Part shown: positions 1 to 7,897 of the stretch, one piece after another | Position numbering within the stretch: position 1 is the stretch's first letter | Layout: each line of letters opens with the position of its first letter | Assembly: GCA_934270345.1 (NCBI GenBank) | Contig: CAKQPT010000005.1 | Coordinates: 43,360-107,359, forward strand | Length of the DNA stretch: 64,000 nt | Reading direction: 5' to 3' | Source of the DNA: an uncultured Oribacterium sp. | GTDB lineage: Bacteria; Bacillota; Clostridia; Lachnospirales; Lachnospiraceae | Position numbers and translations under genes: made by a program | Notes under the pieces: model-generated | What the model saw: only the letters and a program-made list of their open reading frames with translations | Told to the model about the DNA's origin: nothing | Database searches by the model: none

Positions 1-866
1 GCACCTGCGATGATCAACGCGATGGTGATGGAATCACGTACGGTTTCCTTCAGGACCATGATGAACTTTTTAAATGTCAGCTCTTTATAGATGACGATTT
101 CAAGGAAGAGGCTGTAGCATACGACAACAGCGGCACTCTCGGTCGGCGTGAATACACCACCGTAGATACCTACGAGGAGGATGATCGGTGCCATCAGCGG
201 GAGGAAGCCTTCTTTCAGCGCATGCAGGAATTCACTGCCCGATGGGAATTTCGTTCTCGGATAGTGACGGATGATCGCATAAATCGTTACTACTGCCATC
301 ATGAGAAGTGCCATCACAACACCCGGAATGATACCAGCCATGAACAGCGCACCAACAGAAGCGCCGGATACGGTTGCATAGACAACCAACGGGATGGATG
401 GCGGGATGATCGGTCCCAGTGTTGAGGAGGCTGCCGTAACACAGCAGGAGAAATCATTGTCGAAGCCATTTTCATTCATGGCTTTGATTTCGATACTGCC
501 GAGACCACCTGCATCAGAAACTGCTGTACCGGACATACCGGCAAATACGACCGAACAGAGAACATTGACATGTCCCAGACCACCCGGGAGCCAGCCTACA
601 ACCTTCATACAGAACGCGAAGAGCTTCTTCGTGATACTTCCTGTGTTCATCAGCTTCGCGGCCAGTAGGAACAGCGGGATGGACAGAAGGGTGAAGGAGT
701 TGACACCGGTATAAAGATACTGTGATAAGATGCTCCACTTCATGCCGGATGTCACGAACATCAGTGCGCATCCGGTCAGTGCCATGCTGATATATACTGG
801 AATCTTCAGCATGAACATCACCAGCATACATACTAAAAGGATGATTACAATTGTGTTTGTGCTCAT
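1..866 (-). CDS. dctM: TRAP transporter large permease DctM, partial
   Basis: This is the large (12-TM family) subunit of a TRAP carboxylate transporter, the sodium-coupled channel working with DctQ and the binding protein DctP. Translating the minus strand from ATG 866 gives MSTNTIVIILLVCMLVMFML and then continuous hydrophobic segments with the family's SLFLEIVIYKELTF-type helices. The reading frame is still open at base 1, so about 288 residues are present, roughly two thirds of the usual ~425. Its ATG overlaps the dctQ stop by 4 nt (ATGA), indicating translational coupling. The missing C-terminus lies outside the window; this is not a real truncation. The substrate cannot be told from this subunit. 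Confidence 0.93.
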   Translation of the reverse strand, partial: MSTNTIVIILLVCMLVMFMLKIPVYISMALTGCALMFVTSGMKWSILSQYLYTGVNSFTLLSIPLFLLAAKLMNTGSITKKLFAFCMKVVGWLPGGLGHVNVLCSVVFAGMSGTAVSDAGGLGSIEIKAMNENGFDNDFSCCVTAASSTLGPIIPPSIPLVVYATVSGASVGALFMAGIIPGVVMALLMMAVVTIYAIIRHYPRTKFPSGSEFLHALKEGFLPLMAPIILLVGIYGGVFTPTESAAVVVCYSLFLEIVIYKELTFKKFIMVLKETVRDSITIALIIAG

Positions 867-1405
867 ATGCCTAAATCTAACTCTCCTTCCTCTTTCTGAA
901 CAGTTGCCTTCTCTTCTGCATTAATATCAATCGTATCTGCCTGGCCCTTCATAATCTGAATCAACTTCACAGCACCCACGATGGCAAGGAAAACAAATCC
1001 GACGAGCATCGCATAGTATATCCAGTTCATTTGTATCCATGTCATGGAAACCGCGGTTACACCCTTATTCACCGAAGTAAAGGTGATAAGACTACGAATG
1101 CAGAAAGCCGCAAAACCGATGACGCCGACATTGACGATGATGCCCAGTACCTTCTGTGCCGGCTTCGGCAGTACTTTATACAGCATGTCGACTGAGATAT
1201 CCGCACCTTCCGCCATGGCCAGCGGAGCACCGAAGAACACCATGATGCAGAAACAGATTCTCGCAAGCTCCTCTGTGAAGTTCTGCCCGATGGTAAACAG
1301 TCTGCACACGACCTGGATAACCATCAGCGCAAAAATCACAAAGAGAAGTACTATGCAAATCGTTTCTACAATTCTGAGATACGTTTTCGCTATTTTTTTT
1401 AACAT
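863..1405 (-). CDS. dctQ: TRAP transporter small permease DctQ
   Basis: This is the small membrane subunit of the TRAP transporter, bridging DctM and the substrate-bound DctP. It has 180 residues with four hydrophobic segments at roughly 10-32, 48-67, 88-108 and 127-150, the DctQ pattern. The motif FGAPLAMAEGADISVDMLY in the third segment is typical of the family. The charged C-terminal tail (about 155-180) is cytoplasmic by inference. It lies between dctP and dctM in the usual P-Q-M order, and its stop overlaps the dctM start. A 10-bp stem-loop separates it from dctP and probably lowers its expression relative to the binding protein. Confidence 0.93.
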   Translation of the reverse strand: MLKKIAKTYLRIVETICIVLLFVIFALMVIQVVCRLFTIGQNFTEELARICFCIMVFFGAPLAMAEGADISVDMLYKVLPKPAQKVLGIIVNVGVIGFAAFCIRSLITFTSVNKGVTAVSMTWIQMNWIYYAMLVGFVFLAIVGAVKLIQIMKGQADTIDINAEEKATVQKEEGELDLGI

Positions 1406-1427
1406 TTTCTTACTCTCCCGAATAATT

Positions 1428-1452
1428 TTGGGGGCTGTTATTCAGCCCCCAA
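1428..1452 (-). promoter_or_regulatory. Intercistronic stem-loop between dctP and dctQ
   Basis: TTGGGGGCTG (1428-1437) pairs perfectly with CAGCCCCCAA (1443-1452) around a 5-nt loop. On the minus-strand transcript it follows the dctP stop and precedes dctQ. There is no clean U-tract behind it, so it looks more like an mRNA-stabilising or partial attenuating structure than a full terminator. Such structures are common after binding-protein genes that need to be in excess of their permeases. Confidence 0.6.
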
Positions 1453-1464
1453 CGATCTTTTCGC

Positions 1465-2544
1465 TTACTTTGCGTAGCTCATAACCTCATCATATGTGGT
1501 AGCCGTCCACTTGCTGTTGAACTGCTCCTTATAGTAATCTTCAAGGGCGGCTCTGAAGGCATCTGTATCCACCTCTGTAAGTGTCATTCCGCCATCCAGA
1601 CACTGCTGCTTGTACTCATCACGATTCTTCTCAGCAAGCTCATCCGCATACTTAAGGTCTTCCGCTGCACAGTCCTGAAGGATCTTCTTCTGATGATCAC
1701 TCATTCTGTCATAGAGCTCCTTGTGAATATAGAGACCAACAAATTCATATACGTGATTGGTCTCCATGATGTTCTTCTGAACTTCGTAGAGCTTCAGTGT
1801 CGTCATCTGCTCGTAACCGCCCTCGCAGGCCTCTGCAACCTTCGTCTGCAGTGCGGTATACAGCTCCGACATCGCTACGGTTGTGGAAGAAACGCCGAGT
1901 TTCGACCAGGTATCTACGTATACAGTCATGCCTGGAAGTCTCAGTTTCAGGCCTTTGACATCATCTGGAGTCTTCACTTCCTTATTGGCTGCCAGTACTC
2001 GAACATCTCGGTTATGGAAGCCCAAGGTTACGAAACCATTGTCCTCATAAATCTGCTTCAGCTTATCACCAATACCGGAATTCAGGATTGCCTCCTGCTG
2101 CTCCACGCTCTGCATCAAGAATGGTGCGTCGAGGAAGGTATATTCTGGTGCGTACAGATCCAGGCCCTCGAGACCCGCCATGGTCATATCTAGATCACCA
2201 GATGCAACGGCTGCATAGTTGTCACCTGCATTTCCCAGTGTTCCATCTGTGAAAAGGCTGATATCGATTGATCCGCCAGAAGCGGTCTTTACATCCTCTA
2301 CAAACTTCGCAAGTGCGACGCCTGCCGGCGCATCAGCGGCATAAGCTGTAGCAAGGTCAATCTTGAATGTTTCTTCATCTGCAGCTTGAGTGTCTTCTGC
2401 AACTGTAGATGCCTCCGCATTCTCGGTTGCAGCAGCCTTCTCCGTCGTACCAGATGCACTGGATCCTGAACCTCCACAAGCTGCAAGCGATGCAGCAAGG
2501 ATGGTAGCACTACATGTTAATGCGATTACTTTTCTTAACTTCAT
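1465..2544 (-). CDS. dctP: TRAP transporter substrate-binding lipoprotein DctP
   Basis: This is the extracytoplasmic solute receptor of the TRAP system, which captures an organic acid and delivers it to DctQM. It has 359 residues. A lipoprotein signal is visible, with lipobox LAAC and the lipidated Cys at residue 23, followed by a Ser/Ala/Thr/Glu-rich linker to about residue 58. The body shows DctP-family features, including GLKLRLPGMTVYVDTWSKLG, which contains the conserved substrate-binding Arg region, and ALQTKVAEACEG. The ATG at 2544 follows a strong GGAGGAAAT ribosome site. It is the first gene of the minus-strand dctPQM operon, divergent from a GntR/FCD regulator. The ligand is not identifiable by eye; C4-dicarboxylates, sialic acid or sugar acids are all possible. 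Confidence 0.92.
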   Translation of the reverse strand: MKLRKVIALTCSATILAASLAACGGSGSSASGTTEKAAATENAEASTVAEDTQAADEETFKIDLATAYAADAPAGVALAKFVEDVKTASGGSIDISLFTDGTLGNAGDNYAAVASGDLDMTMAGLEGLDLYAPEYTFLDAPFLMQSVEQQEAILNSGIGDKLKQIYEDNGFVTLGFHNRDVRVLAANKEVKTPDDVKGLKLRLPGMTVYVDTWSKLGVSSTTVAMSELYTALQTKVAEACEGGYEQMTTLKLYEVQKNIMETNHVYEFVGLYIHKELYDRMSDHQKKILQDCAAEDLKYADELAEKNRDEYKQQCLDGGMTLTEVDTDAFRAALEDYYKEQFNSKWTATTYDEVMSYAK

Positions 2545-2706
2545 TTTTATTTCCTCCGTGAGAACCGAACTTTTTTATTGATTTCAATTTATCATCCTTT
2601 TTTCCTTTAGAAAAAGCATTTATGTGGTATCATCTATAAGTACCTGATGTATACATGTTGCACACACAATCACTGGAAATAAGGCTAAAAGCGAGGAATT
2701 TCACCA
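2545..2706. promoter_or_regulatory. Divergent promoter region between dctP and the GntR/FCD gene, with a candidate operator
   Basis: This 162-bp divergent intergenic region holds ribosome sites for both genes (GGAGGA for dctP, GAGGA for the regulator). A perfect 10-bp palindrome ATGTATACAT sits at 2647-2656, a plausible operator half for a GntR-family dimer. I could not assign confident -35/-10 pairs. Confidence 0.45.
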
Positions 2707-3354
2707 ATGGCAAACCTGAAAGAAACCACCTATTTATTCATAAAGGAGAAGATTCTGGACTGCAGCTACGCGCCGAATACGTTTATCAACGAGGCGGAGG
2801 TGATGAAGGAGATTGATGTTTCGCGGACGCCGGTGCGTGAGGCGTTCAGTAAGCTGGAGCAGGAGGGGTTCATCGAGGTCATCCCGAAGAAAGGGGTGCT
2901 GGTGAAGGCGCTGACGATTTCGGTCATCAATCAGACCTTTGAATCCCGGCAGTTACTGGAGCCTTTTATCATCGAACACTATATGAAATTCGTGGACTGG
3001 AAGGAGCTTCGGTCGATTATGGCGGATTCGCGGGCGATGCTGGATGCGCCGGAAAATCATGAGGGCTTCTGCGCGATGGACGACCACCTTCATCGGGTCA
3101 TTACGGCCGCCTGCCCGAATATGTTTTTCATCGAGATGCTGAAGCACATCTATGACCAGAATCAGCGGATCCGTAAGCTGAATGGCCCGGATATCTGGGA
3201 ACGGCATCTGGTCGCGGCGCAGGAGCACATCGATATCATCACGGCGATTCTGGCGGAGGATTACGCCGTCGCGGCGGATCTCATGCGGAAGCACCTCGAC
3301 TACTCGAAGAGCACCGCGCTGGTCAGCCTAAGCAGTAAAGCGATCAGTTTTTAA
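2707..3354 (+). CDS. GntR family transcriptional regulator, FCD domain
   Basis: This is a DNA-binding repressor or activator with 215 residues. The N-terminal winged helix (about 1-70) has the GntR signature in SRTPVREAFSKLEQEGFIEVI. The C-terminal all-helical FCD domain (about 80-200) keeps probable metal-ligand positions: Asp and His in DDHLHRVI, His in QEHIDIITAI and His in RKHLDYS. FCD proteins usually sense small carboxylates or sugar acids. It is divergent from the dctPQM operon, so it most likely controls that transporter in response to its substrate; this is inferred from position only. A hairpin terminator follows about 130 bp downstream. Confidence 0.9.
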   Translation: MANLKETTYLFIKEKILDCSYAPNTFINEAEVMKEIDVSRTPVREAFSKLEQEGFIEVIPKKGVLVKALTISVINQTFESRQLLEPFIIEHYMKFVDWKELRSIMADSRAMLDAPENHEGFCAMDDHLHRVITAACPNMFFIEMLKHIYDQNQRIRKLNGPDIWERHLVAAQEHIDIITAILAEDYAVAADLMRKHLDYSKSTALVSLSSKAISF

Positions 3355-3440
3355 TTACTTCACAGGCCCGATAAGTTCAGAAACAGTGACTTCAGGATGT
3401 TTTCGTAGAGTTTCTATTTCGAGAATGCAGGGCATGAACG

Positions 3441-3475
3441 ACGATGGAAAAGCCAGAGGCATTGGCCCTGTACAT
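3441..3475. repeat. Terminator-flanking repeat, copy A (diverged)
   Basis: AGAGGCATTGGCC followed by ACATAAAAA stands immediately beside the terminator hairpin. The same block occurs at 6351-6387 and 7731-7766, each time just beyond a terminator when read from the minus strand. By eye about two thirds of positions match copy C. Confidence 0.5.
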
Positions 3476-3481
3476 AAAAAT

Positions 3482-3522
3482 ATCCCACTGTGAATCGCGG
3501 GGAAGGTGGTTCACGGTGGGAT
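3482..3522. terminator. Bidirectional terminator between convergent GntR/FCD and M42 peptidase genes
   Basis: ATCCCACTGTGAA (3482-3494) pairs with TTCACGGTGGGAT (3510-3522), 13 bp with one G-T pair. TTTTTGTG follows on the plus strand, and ATAAAAA lies before it, giving a T-run on the minus strand as well. It can serve both convergent genes. Confidence 0.8.
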
Positions 3523-3570
3523 TTTTGTGTCCGACTCCATCAGGAGAAGACGGCACCGTCAGTCGTGATC

Positions 3571-4662
3571 TTAGAGGATGTCGCGGCGGAGGATGTGCCA
3601 GAGGTCTGCGCTGCTGAGGTCCTGCACGAGGTGAGTGACGAGGGCGATGGTGGCGTCGATGTCGTCGATCCTGCAGAAGTTATAGTGGCTGTGCACGTAG
3701 CGGCTCGGGACGCCGAGGACGAGGACCGGGACGGCCTGCTGCGTGAGGCTGATGACGCCGGCGTTGGTGCCGCCACCTCGTCGGACGGCTTCCTGATAGC
3801 GGATGTGGTACTTGTCAGCGATGTGCTCGGCGACTTCGATGAAGGCCGGGTTCGAGATGTAGCTTCGGTCCATGATGCGGATCTGCGTGCCTTCGCCCAT
3901 CCGGCACTGCGCCTGCTGCACGCCGAAATAGAAGTCATCCGATGGGGAGCCTTCGAAGACGATCGCGAGGTCCGGGCGGACCTGCTGCGCGGTGACGGTC
4001 GCGCCGCGCTCTCCGACTTCTTCCTGTGCGGCGAGTGCGCCGACCAGTCTGACCGGAAGTGTGGCGGCCTGGGCACGGAGCTGCTGCATGATTTCGATGA
4101 TGACGGCGCAGCCGACGCGGTTGTCGAACGCCTTGCCGAAGCAGAGTCCGTGCTTTTCGTCATAGTGGAAGCGGACGTCCGGCACAATCGGATCGCCGAT
4201 GCGGATGCCGAAGGACGTGATCACTTCTTCTCTGCTGGTGGCGCCGACGTCGAGCTTCAGTGTTTCGATCTGGAGCTTCGTGTTTTTCCGCTCTTCTTCG
4301 CTCATGAAGTGAACAGGTTCGGAGGCGATGATGCCCCGGATGTACTCTCCCTTCCGGTTGCGGATCAGGACGGAATGCGCCGGCAGGCTGGTCGGGTGAA
4401 AGCCGCCGAGAAGGATGATTTTCAGTGTTCCGTCGTCTTCGATGCTCTGGACCATCATGCCGCATTCGTCGAGGTGCGCGTCGAGGAGAAGGGTCGGGCG
4501 GTCGTCCGGCTCCTGTGCCGGCAGGTCGAGGTAGAGATTATTCATCGCGTCGTTCCGGTAGCGCAGCCCCTCGAGATAGGGCTCGGCACACCGCAGTACA
4601 TCTTCTTCATATCCGCTGGGACCGAAGGCGTCGGACAGCGCCTGAAACAGCTTAAGATTCAT
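3571..4662 (-). CDS. M42 family metallopeptidase (glutamyl/deblocking aminopeptidase type)
   Basis: This is a cytosolic zinc or cobalt aminopeptidase of 363 residues that trims peptides from the N-terminus; family members form tetrahedral 12-mers. Co-catalytic metal ligands are visible in order: His in LLDAHLDECG, Asp in GKAFDNRVGC, the Glu pair in AAQEEVGERGA (general base and ligand), an acidic residue in IVFEGSPSDD and the late His in RYVHSHYNF. The M42 marker RGGGTNAG before that last motif is also present. Length matches the family (about 340-365). The start ATG 4662 has an AAAGGA site upstream. It stands alone, 98 bp downstream of the AlbA-type regulator. FrvX-like or cellulase M-like annotations mean the same family. 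Confidence 0.92.
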   Translation of the reverse strand: MNLKLFQALSDAFGPSGYEEDVLRCAEPYLEGLRYRNDAMNNLYLDLPAQEPDDRPTLLLDAHLDECGMMVQSIEDDGTLKIILLGGFHPTSLPAHSVLIRNRKGEYIRGIIASEPVHFMSEEERKNTKLQIETLKLDVGATSREEVITSFGIRIGDPIVPDVRFHYDEKHGLCFGKAFDNRVGCAVIIEIMQQLRAQAATLPVRLVGALAAQEEVGERGATVTAQQVRPDLAIVFEGSPSDDFYFGVQQAQCRMGEGTQIRIMDRSYISNPAFIEVAEHIADKYHIRYQEAVRRGGGTNAGVISLTQQAVPVLVLGVPSRYVHSHYNFCRIDDIDATIALVTHLVQDLSSADLWHILRRDIL

Positions 4663-4760
4663 TTCGAACGTTCCTTTCTGGTTTTCGTTTGTGTTTACTA
4701 TAGTAGCACGGATCGACAGGGGATGCGGGGATGACCATATTACGAAGTGATTTAATGATA

Positions 4761-6113
4761 CTACACGTCATATACGGTGTATCGGATATTTCTTGCTTTT
4801 CCGATCTGTCTGAGCTGTTTACTCGTAACCAGGTTCCGGATGCGTCGTGAAGCACTGGCCGCGCTGATACCCAGCAGCTTTTCGACATCTGCTCTTGTGA
4901 TTTCGCCGTGCGTTCGGGCGTACTGTAAAATCTGCTGTGCTGTATCATCGATGGCTTGTCTGGTTTCTGGATTCGTTTCTACTGCTGTTGTCGTTCTGGT
5001 TTCTACAGCTTCTTTCATTTCGGATCTGCTGTTTATGTTCGGAAGGATGATTTTAAAGCTGTTGTTCGTTGTGGTGATCGTCGGCTGTTCGGTCTTCCCT
5101 TCATAAGCCCGCAGTATTTTTCCGAGGCCGGTACCGTACGCTTCGATCAGATGCAGGCGGTAGAAAACATTGGACAGTTCCTGATTTCGGCATACGGATA
5201 TGCCCGCCATCACATCCTCCAGTTCGATTCCTGGAACCAGTCCGCCGATGGACACGAATTCGATACGGTCTTCGTACATGCTGATCAGAGCGCTGGCACT
5301 GTATGCGTAGTCACGGTGTACCAGCAGATTTAAGAGCGCCTCTCTGACTGCTATTTCCGGATAATCTCTGGTATCGATTCGGGTTAGTTTTTCGATCGTG
5401 GCTCGTGTTCGATTTCGGAAATCGATGAAATCATAGACTTCATTCATCTGCCTCATGAGTGATCCACCGAATTCCCTGCGGTCTGTGAAGATCACCTGAT
5501 CGGTTCCCTGGAACACGGCTACTTTAATGGTATGTGTGCACTGGTCTGACAGAAGAAGCGCCAGATTCGTATATAATCCATCCCGGTCGATCAGCTTCAG
5601 GCTGCGCATCTGCTGTGCGCCGAACTCTACATTTCGAAGCTGAAACTCTTTTTCTGTGGCTTCGAAGCTCAATGCCTGATTCAGGCTACGCATGGACTCG
5701 AAGCAATCGCCATCTGTTTCTTTAATCATCCGCCGAATGGCGCTATCTGTGGCCGGCACGGATGAATATCCCTGTCTGACATAAACACCTTCTGGCCGCA
5801 TGCCCTTTTGGGCGATGTAGTATGGTCGATCTGTTCCACGCTGGATTTCTACTTCCACAATTGCCTTGCCGTCCTCTTCGATGATGTCATAATGCAAAAA
5901 CATCGTGAGATCTGGTTTGATGGAATCTCTTACCATATTGCTGATTTGTAAGGACACACTGTCTGGATCCTCCACACCGAGGATGCTTCCATCATCATTT
6001 ACGCCTATATACAGTTTTCCACCGTCGCAGTTGGCAAATGCTATGATTTCTTTTTTGATATCACTTATCACGACTGCTTTTAATTCAACTGTTTCACTCT
6101 CCTGATAACGCAT
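4761..6113 (-). CDS. AlbA_2 (Schlafen-type) ATP-binding putative transcriptional regulator
   Basis: The protein has 450 residues in three parts. Residues about 5-130 form an AlbA_2/Schlafen domain (ETVELKAVVISDIKKEIIAF and KLYIGVNDDGSILGV). Residues about 250-350 resemble the HATPase_c_4 fold of such proteins (REALLNLLVHRDYAYSASAL and EAYGTGLGKILRAYEG). The last ~65 residues are a winged helix (ITRADVEKLLGISAASASRR). Proteins of this architecture are annotated as transcriptional regulators or ATP-dependent helicase-related, but their biochemistry is poorly known. The ATG 6113 has a GGAGGA site. Two palindromes lie just upstream (6155-6190, 6281-6346); autoregulation through them is an attractive inference. 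It could alternatively be a stress or defence-linked Schlafen protein. Confidence 0.85.
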   Translation of the reverse strand: MRYQESETVELKAVVISDIKKEIIAFANCDGGKLYIGVNDDGSILGVEDPDSVSLQISNMVRDSIKPDLTMFLHYDIIEEDGKAIVEVEIQRGTDRPYYIAQKGMRPEGVYVRQGYSSVPATDSAIRRMIKETDGDCFESMRSLNQALSFEATEKEFQLRNVEFGAQQMRSLKLIDRDGLYTNLALLLSDQCTHTIKVAVFQGTDQVIFTDRREFGGSLMRQMNEVYDFIDFRNRTRATIEKLTRIDTRDYPEIAVREALLNLLVHRDYAYSASALISMYEDRIEFVSIGGLVPGIELEDVMAGISVCRNQELSNVFYRLHLIEAYGTGLGKILRAYEGKTEQPTITTTNNSFKIILPNINSRSEMKEAVETRTTTAVETNPETRQAIDDTAQQILQYARTHGEITRADVEKLLGISAASASRRIRNLVTSKQLRQIGKARNIRYTVYDV

Positions 6114-6154
6114 ATCTTCTTCCTCCGTGTTTTTATCTAATCATTATCTTATCA

Positions 6155-6190
6155 TATCTCGCCAAAAGGATCGATTCATTTGACGAGATA
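6155..6190. repeat. 36-bp palindrome, copy 1
   Basis: TATCTCGCCAAAAGGATC followed by GATTCATTTGACGAGATA: 15 of 18 positions are symmetric about ATC|GAT. It begins 42 bp upstream of the AlbA-type gene start. A near-identical copy sits at 9158-9193 and a rearranged one at 6281-6346. Confidence 0.8.
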
Positions 6191-6280
6191 AATGAGGAGA
6201 TAATTCGATGCGCGTCATTCGGCGGCTTGACTTTCCACGCAATTACGTTGTTTTTTCACATTTGACGTTCATTTCATCTT

Positions 6281-6346
6281 ATCATCATCTCGTCACAATC
6301 TCGTCACGAATCGATTCACATGAGGAGATTGTGACGAGATAATGAT
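6281..6346. repeat. Palindrome copy 2 (extended, asymmetric)
   Basis: A perfect 15-bp inverted repeat ATCTCGTCACAATCT (6287-6301) / AGATTGTGACGAGAT (6326-6340) encloses the same GAATCGATTCA centre found in copies 1 and 3. The right arm is displaced by 2 nt relative to the centre. The TCGTCA element is doubled on the left side. Confidence 0.7.
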
Positions 6347-6350
6347 CGAG

Positions 6351-6387
6351 TGATGAGGTGGAGGGCGGAGGCATAGACCGAAGACAT
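6351..6387. repeat. Terminator-flanking repeat, copy B
   Basis: TGATGAGGTGGAGGGCGGAG and the following GCATAGACCGAAGACAT match copy C (7731-7766) at about 30 of 35 positions. It lies immediately beyond the 24-bp hairpin that follows the SRAP gene on the minus strand. Confidence 0.65.
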
Positions 6388-6389
6388 AG

Positions 6390-6454
6390 CAGCGCCGGGC
6401 AGTTAATATAATTCAGATTATGATAATTCAAATTATATTAACTGCTCGGCGCTG
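6390..6454 (-). terminator. Long hairpin downstream of the SRAP gene
   Basis: A 24-bp stem (6390-6413 with 6431-6454, one mismatch) has arms beginning CAGCGCCG and ending TATAATT, with an AT-rich loop. On the minus strand it follows the SRAP stop and is followed by the terminator-flanking repeat rather than a strong U-run. Most likely a terminator or 3'-end protecting structure. Confidence 0.55.
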
Positions 6455-6475
6455 TATTTATACCTCTTCGGGTAT

Positions 6476-6510
6476 ATGGGGTCTGACCCCATTACAAAAT
6501 TCTTAAGAAG
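6476..6510. repeat. REP-like GGGGTCTGACCCC repeat, copy 1
   Basis: TATGGGGTCTGACCCCATTA is followed by CAAAATTCTTAAGAAG. The same two-part module recurs at 9199-9230 and, inverted, at 19252-19284. Here its CTTAAGAA part supplies the last codons of the SRAP gene. Confidence 0.75.
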
Positions 6511-7217
6511 GTCATGTCGGTGATAGCATGAGGGATGAGGCCGGCGGGATTTGTGGTCGGAGCAAGCCAGGAAGAGAGATAATCTTCGGGCAGAAGCAGC
6601 GGCATGCGGTCGTGGATGAAGCGTATGCTGTCTGCGGGTTCGCGTGTCAGGACGACGAAATGCGGGAGGCCGGCCTCGATGCGATAGAGTCCGCAGAGCC
6701 AGGTCATGGTGCTGTGCGTGGGATGGATCGCGTACTTGTCGCCGGTTTTTGGCTTTCTGTCCGGGGCGGTGAGATGCTCCCACTCGTAATAGCCGCTTGC
6801 GGGGATGATGCAGCGGTGGCGGATCCAGTCTTCGCGAAAGGTTGGTTTTTCGGCGGCAGTTTCGACACGGGCGTTAATGAGGAGCGAGCGGGCATTGTAG
6901 CCCCACTGCATCGGAAAAACCGCGGGCTTGCCATTGCGGTCTGGCGCGATGACCGGCGTGAGGTCCGTCGGACGGATGTCAAGAGGCGGGATTACGTTGG
7001 GTGTAGAAAGTGCCGCCGGAGGCAAGGAGCCGTGAAGCTGTGCATCTGGAGCCGGCGATGAGAGGCTATCGGCCCGCAGAGATGATATCTGAGCGTCGGC
7101 GGCAAAGGTCTTAGATTGTGTGGATGGCCAGCGTTGCATCAACGGGGAGCGGTTCATCTGCGCGATGATTTTCTGCATTTCCGGACTTTCTTTATCGATG
7201 TAAAAGCGACAGCACAT
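6492..7217 (-). CDS. SRAP domain protein (YedK/HMCES-like abasic-site shield)
   Basis: SRAP proteins crosslink covalently to abasic sites in single-stranded DNA through the N-terminal Cys exposed after Met removal, shielding them from nucleases. I choose ATG 7217 because it gives MCCRFYIDKE with Cys at position 2 and has GGAG 6 nt upstream; an in-frame TTG at 7223 would bury the catalytic Cys. Other family marks are NARVETAAEKPTFRE, CIIPASGYYEWEH (the conserved Glu region) and the late catalytic His in FIHDRMPLLL. Length is 241 residues, normal. The last residues (FLRIL) are encoded by a REP-like repeat, so the C-terminus was probably altered when that repeat inserted. Confidence 0.92.
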   Translation of the reverse strand: MCCRFYIDKESPEMQKIIAQMNRSPLMQRWPSTQSKTFAADAQISSLRADSLSSPAPDAQLHGSLPPAALSTPNVIPPLDIRPTDLTPVIAPDRNGKPAVFPMQWGYNARSLLINARVETAAEKPTFREDWIRHRCIIPASGYYEWEHLTAPDRKPKTGDKYAIHPTHSTMTWLCGLYRIEAGLPHFVVLTREPADSIRFIHDRMPLLLPEDYLSSWLAPTTNPAGLIPHAITDMTFLRIL

Positions 7218-7223
7218 AGCCAA

Positions 7224-7629
7224 CTCCTGTGGGATGAATGCATGTTAAGTTCCTGCAGCGAGTGTCATTTTTACACGGTTCACTGCTAGGATAGACTACA
7301 TTTGATTATAGCTTGTTCGATCAGGCACCACAATGTACTGGCAAAATGGGAACTTTCGCAAAGTGATGTTTTCCGGTCTACGTGACATTAAGTTCAGGGC
7401 GTCGAGAGCCCCTGCCGAAGCTTTTTCAGTGAGATGTCGTGGGCCGAGATAATGTCACTGGTCGAGAAAACGTGCAGTTTGCGTCATAAACCGGAAATCT
7501 GCTCGAAAATTCTCTGCAGGGTTTCGTCGGAGTTAATGTCATAAGGTCGCCGAGAGGCGAGTCTGTGAAAAACCATAATGGCAGGAGCGCCCGGAATGCA
7601 TGCTTTGTGAAAACGAGAGCTGTGTCCCA
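7224..7629. other. Intergenic stretch without a recognisable gene
   Basis: About 400 bp between the SRAP start and the 32-bp tandem repeats. I see no convincing coding sequence: the open frames crossing it lack ribosome sites and family motifs. The SRAP ribosome site (AGGAG) is at its left edge; otherwise nothing recognisable. Confidence 0.5.
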
Positions 7630-7725
7630 TTTTTCGACCGAAAAAGTGTTGTGGCGTTGCGTTTTTCGACCGAATAAATGTAGATTGGTTGCATTTTTCG
7701 ACTGAATAAGTGTTGACTGAAAGGG
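7630..7725. repeat. Three tandem copies of a 32-bp degenerate repeat
   Basis: TTTTTCGACCG/TTTTTCGACTG begins at 7630, 7662 and 7694, exactly 32 bp apart. Each unit continues AAAAAGTGTTG, AATAAATGTAG or AATAAGTGTTG and then varies. The first unit contains the small palindrome TTTTTCG-AC-CGAAAAA. There are no unique spacers, so this is not CRISPR. Confidence 0.7.
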
Positions 7726-7730
7726 ACATG

Positions 7731-7766
7731 ATGATGTGGAGGGCGGAGGCATTGGCCGAGGACATA
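7731..7766. repeat. Terminator-flanking repeat, copy C
   Basis: ATGATGTGGAGGGCGGAGGC then ATTGGCCGAGGACAT, adjacent to the patB terminator T-run. It is the best-preserved of three copies (see 3441-3475 and 6351-6387). Confidence 0.65.
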
Positions 7767-7770
7767 AAAA

Positions 7771-7798
7771 CGCCGTACAGAAGGGCTTCCGTACGGCG
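7771..7798 (-). terminator. Terminator of patB
   Basis: CGCCGTAC (7771-7778) pairs with GTACGGCG (7791-7798), extended inward by GAAG/CTTC. On the minus strand it is followed by TTTTTATG, giving a rho-independent terminator about 100 bp past the patB stop. Confidence 0.8.
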
Positions 7799-7897
7799 GT
7801 AGGCGTCATTTTCCGAACAGGTCACTGTGCGTCCCCGTGCGGGACAAGGTCAGCACCAGCCTTTTTATTCTCGTTTTAACACATGTGCGGCTCTTCA

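Noticed and set aside
3490..4734. Plus-strand 414-codon open frame opposite the M42 gene
   Set aside because: Antisense shadow: the minus-strand frame has complete M42 motifs and a ribosome site, while this translation is Asp/Val/Glu/Arg-rich without motifs.
7630..7725. Possible CRISPR array because of regular 32-bp spacing
   Set aside because: Units are contiguous tandem repeats without unique spacers, only three, and no cas genes nearby.
7426..7825. Overlapping minus-strand open frames of about 110-130 codons near 7.4-7.8 kb
   Set aside because: They read through the tandem repeats and the patB terminator and lack ribosome sites or motifs.
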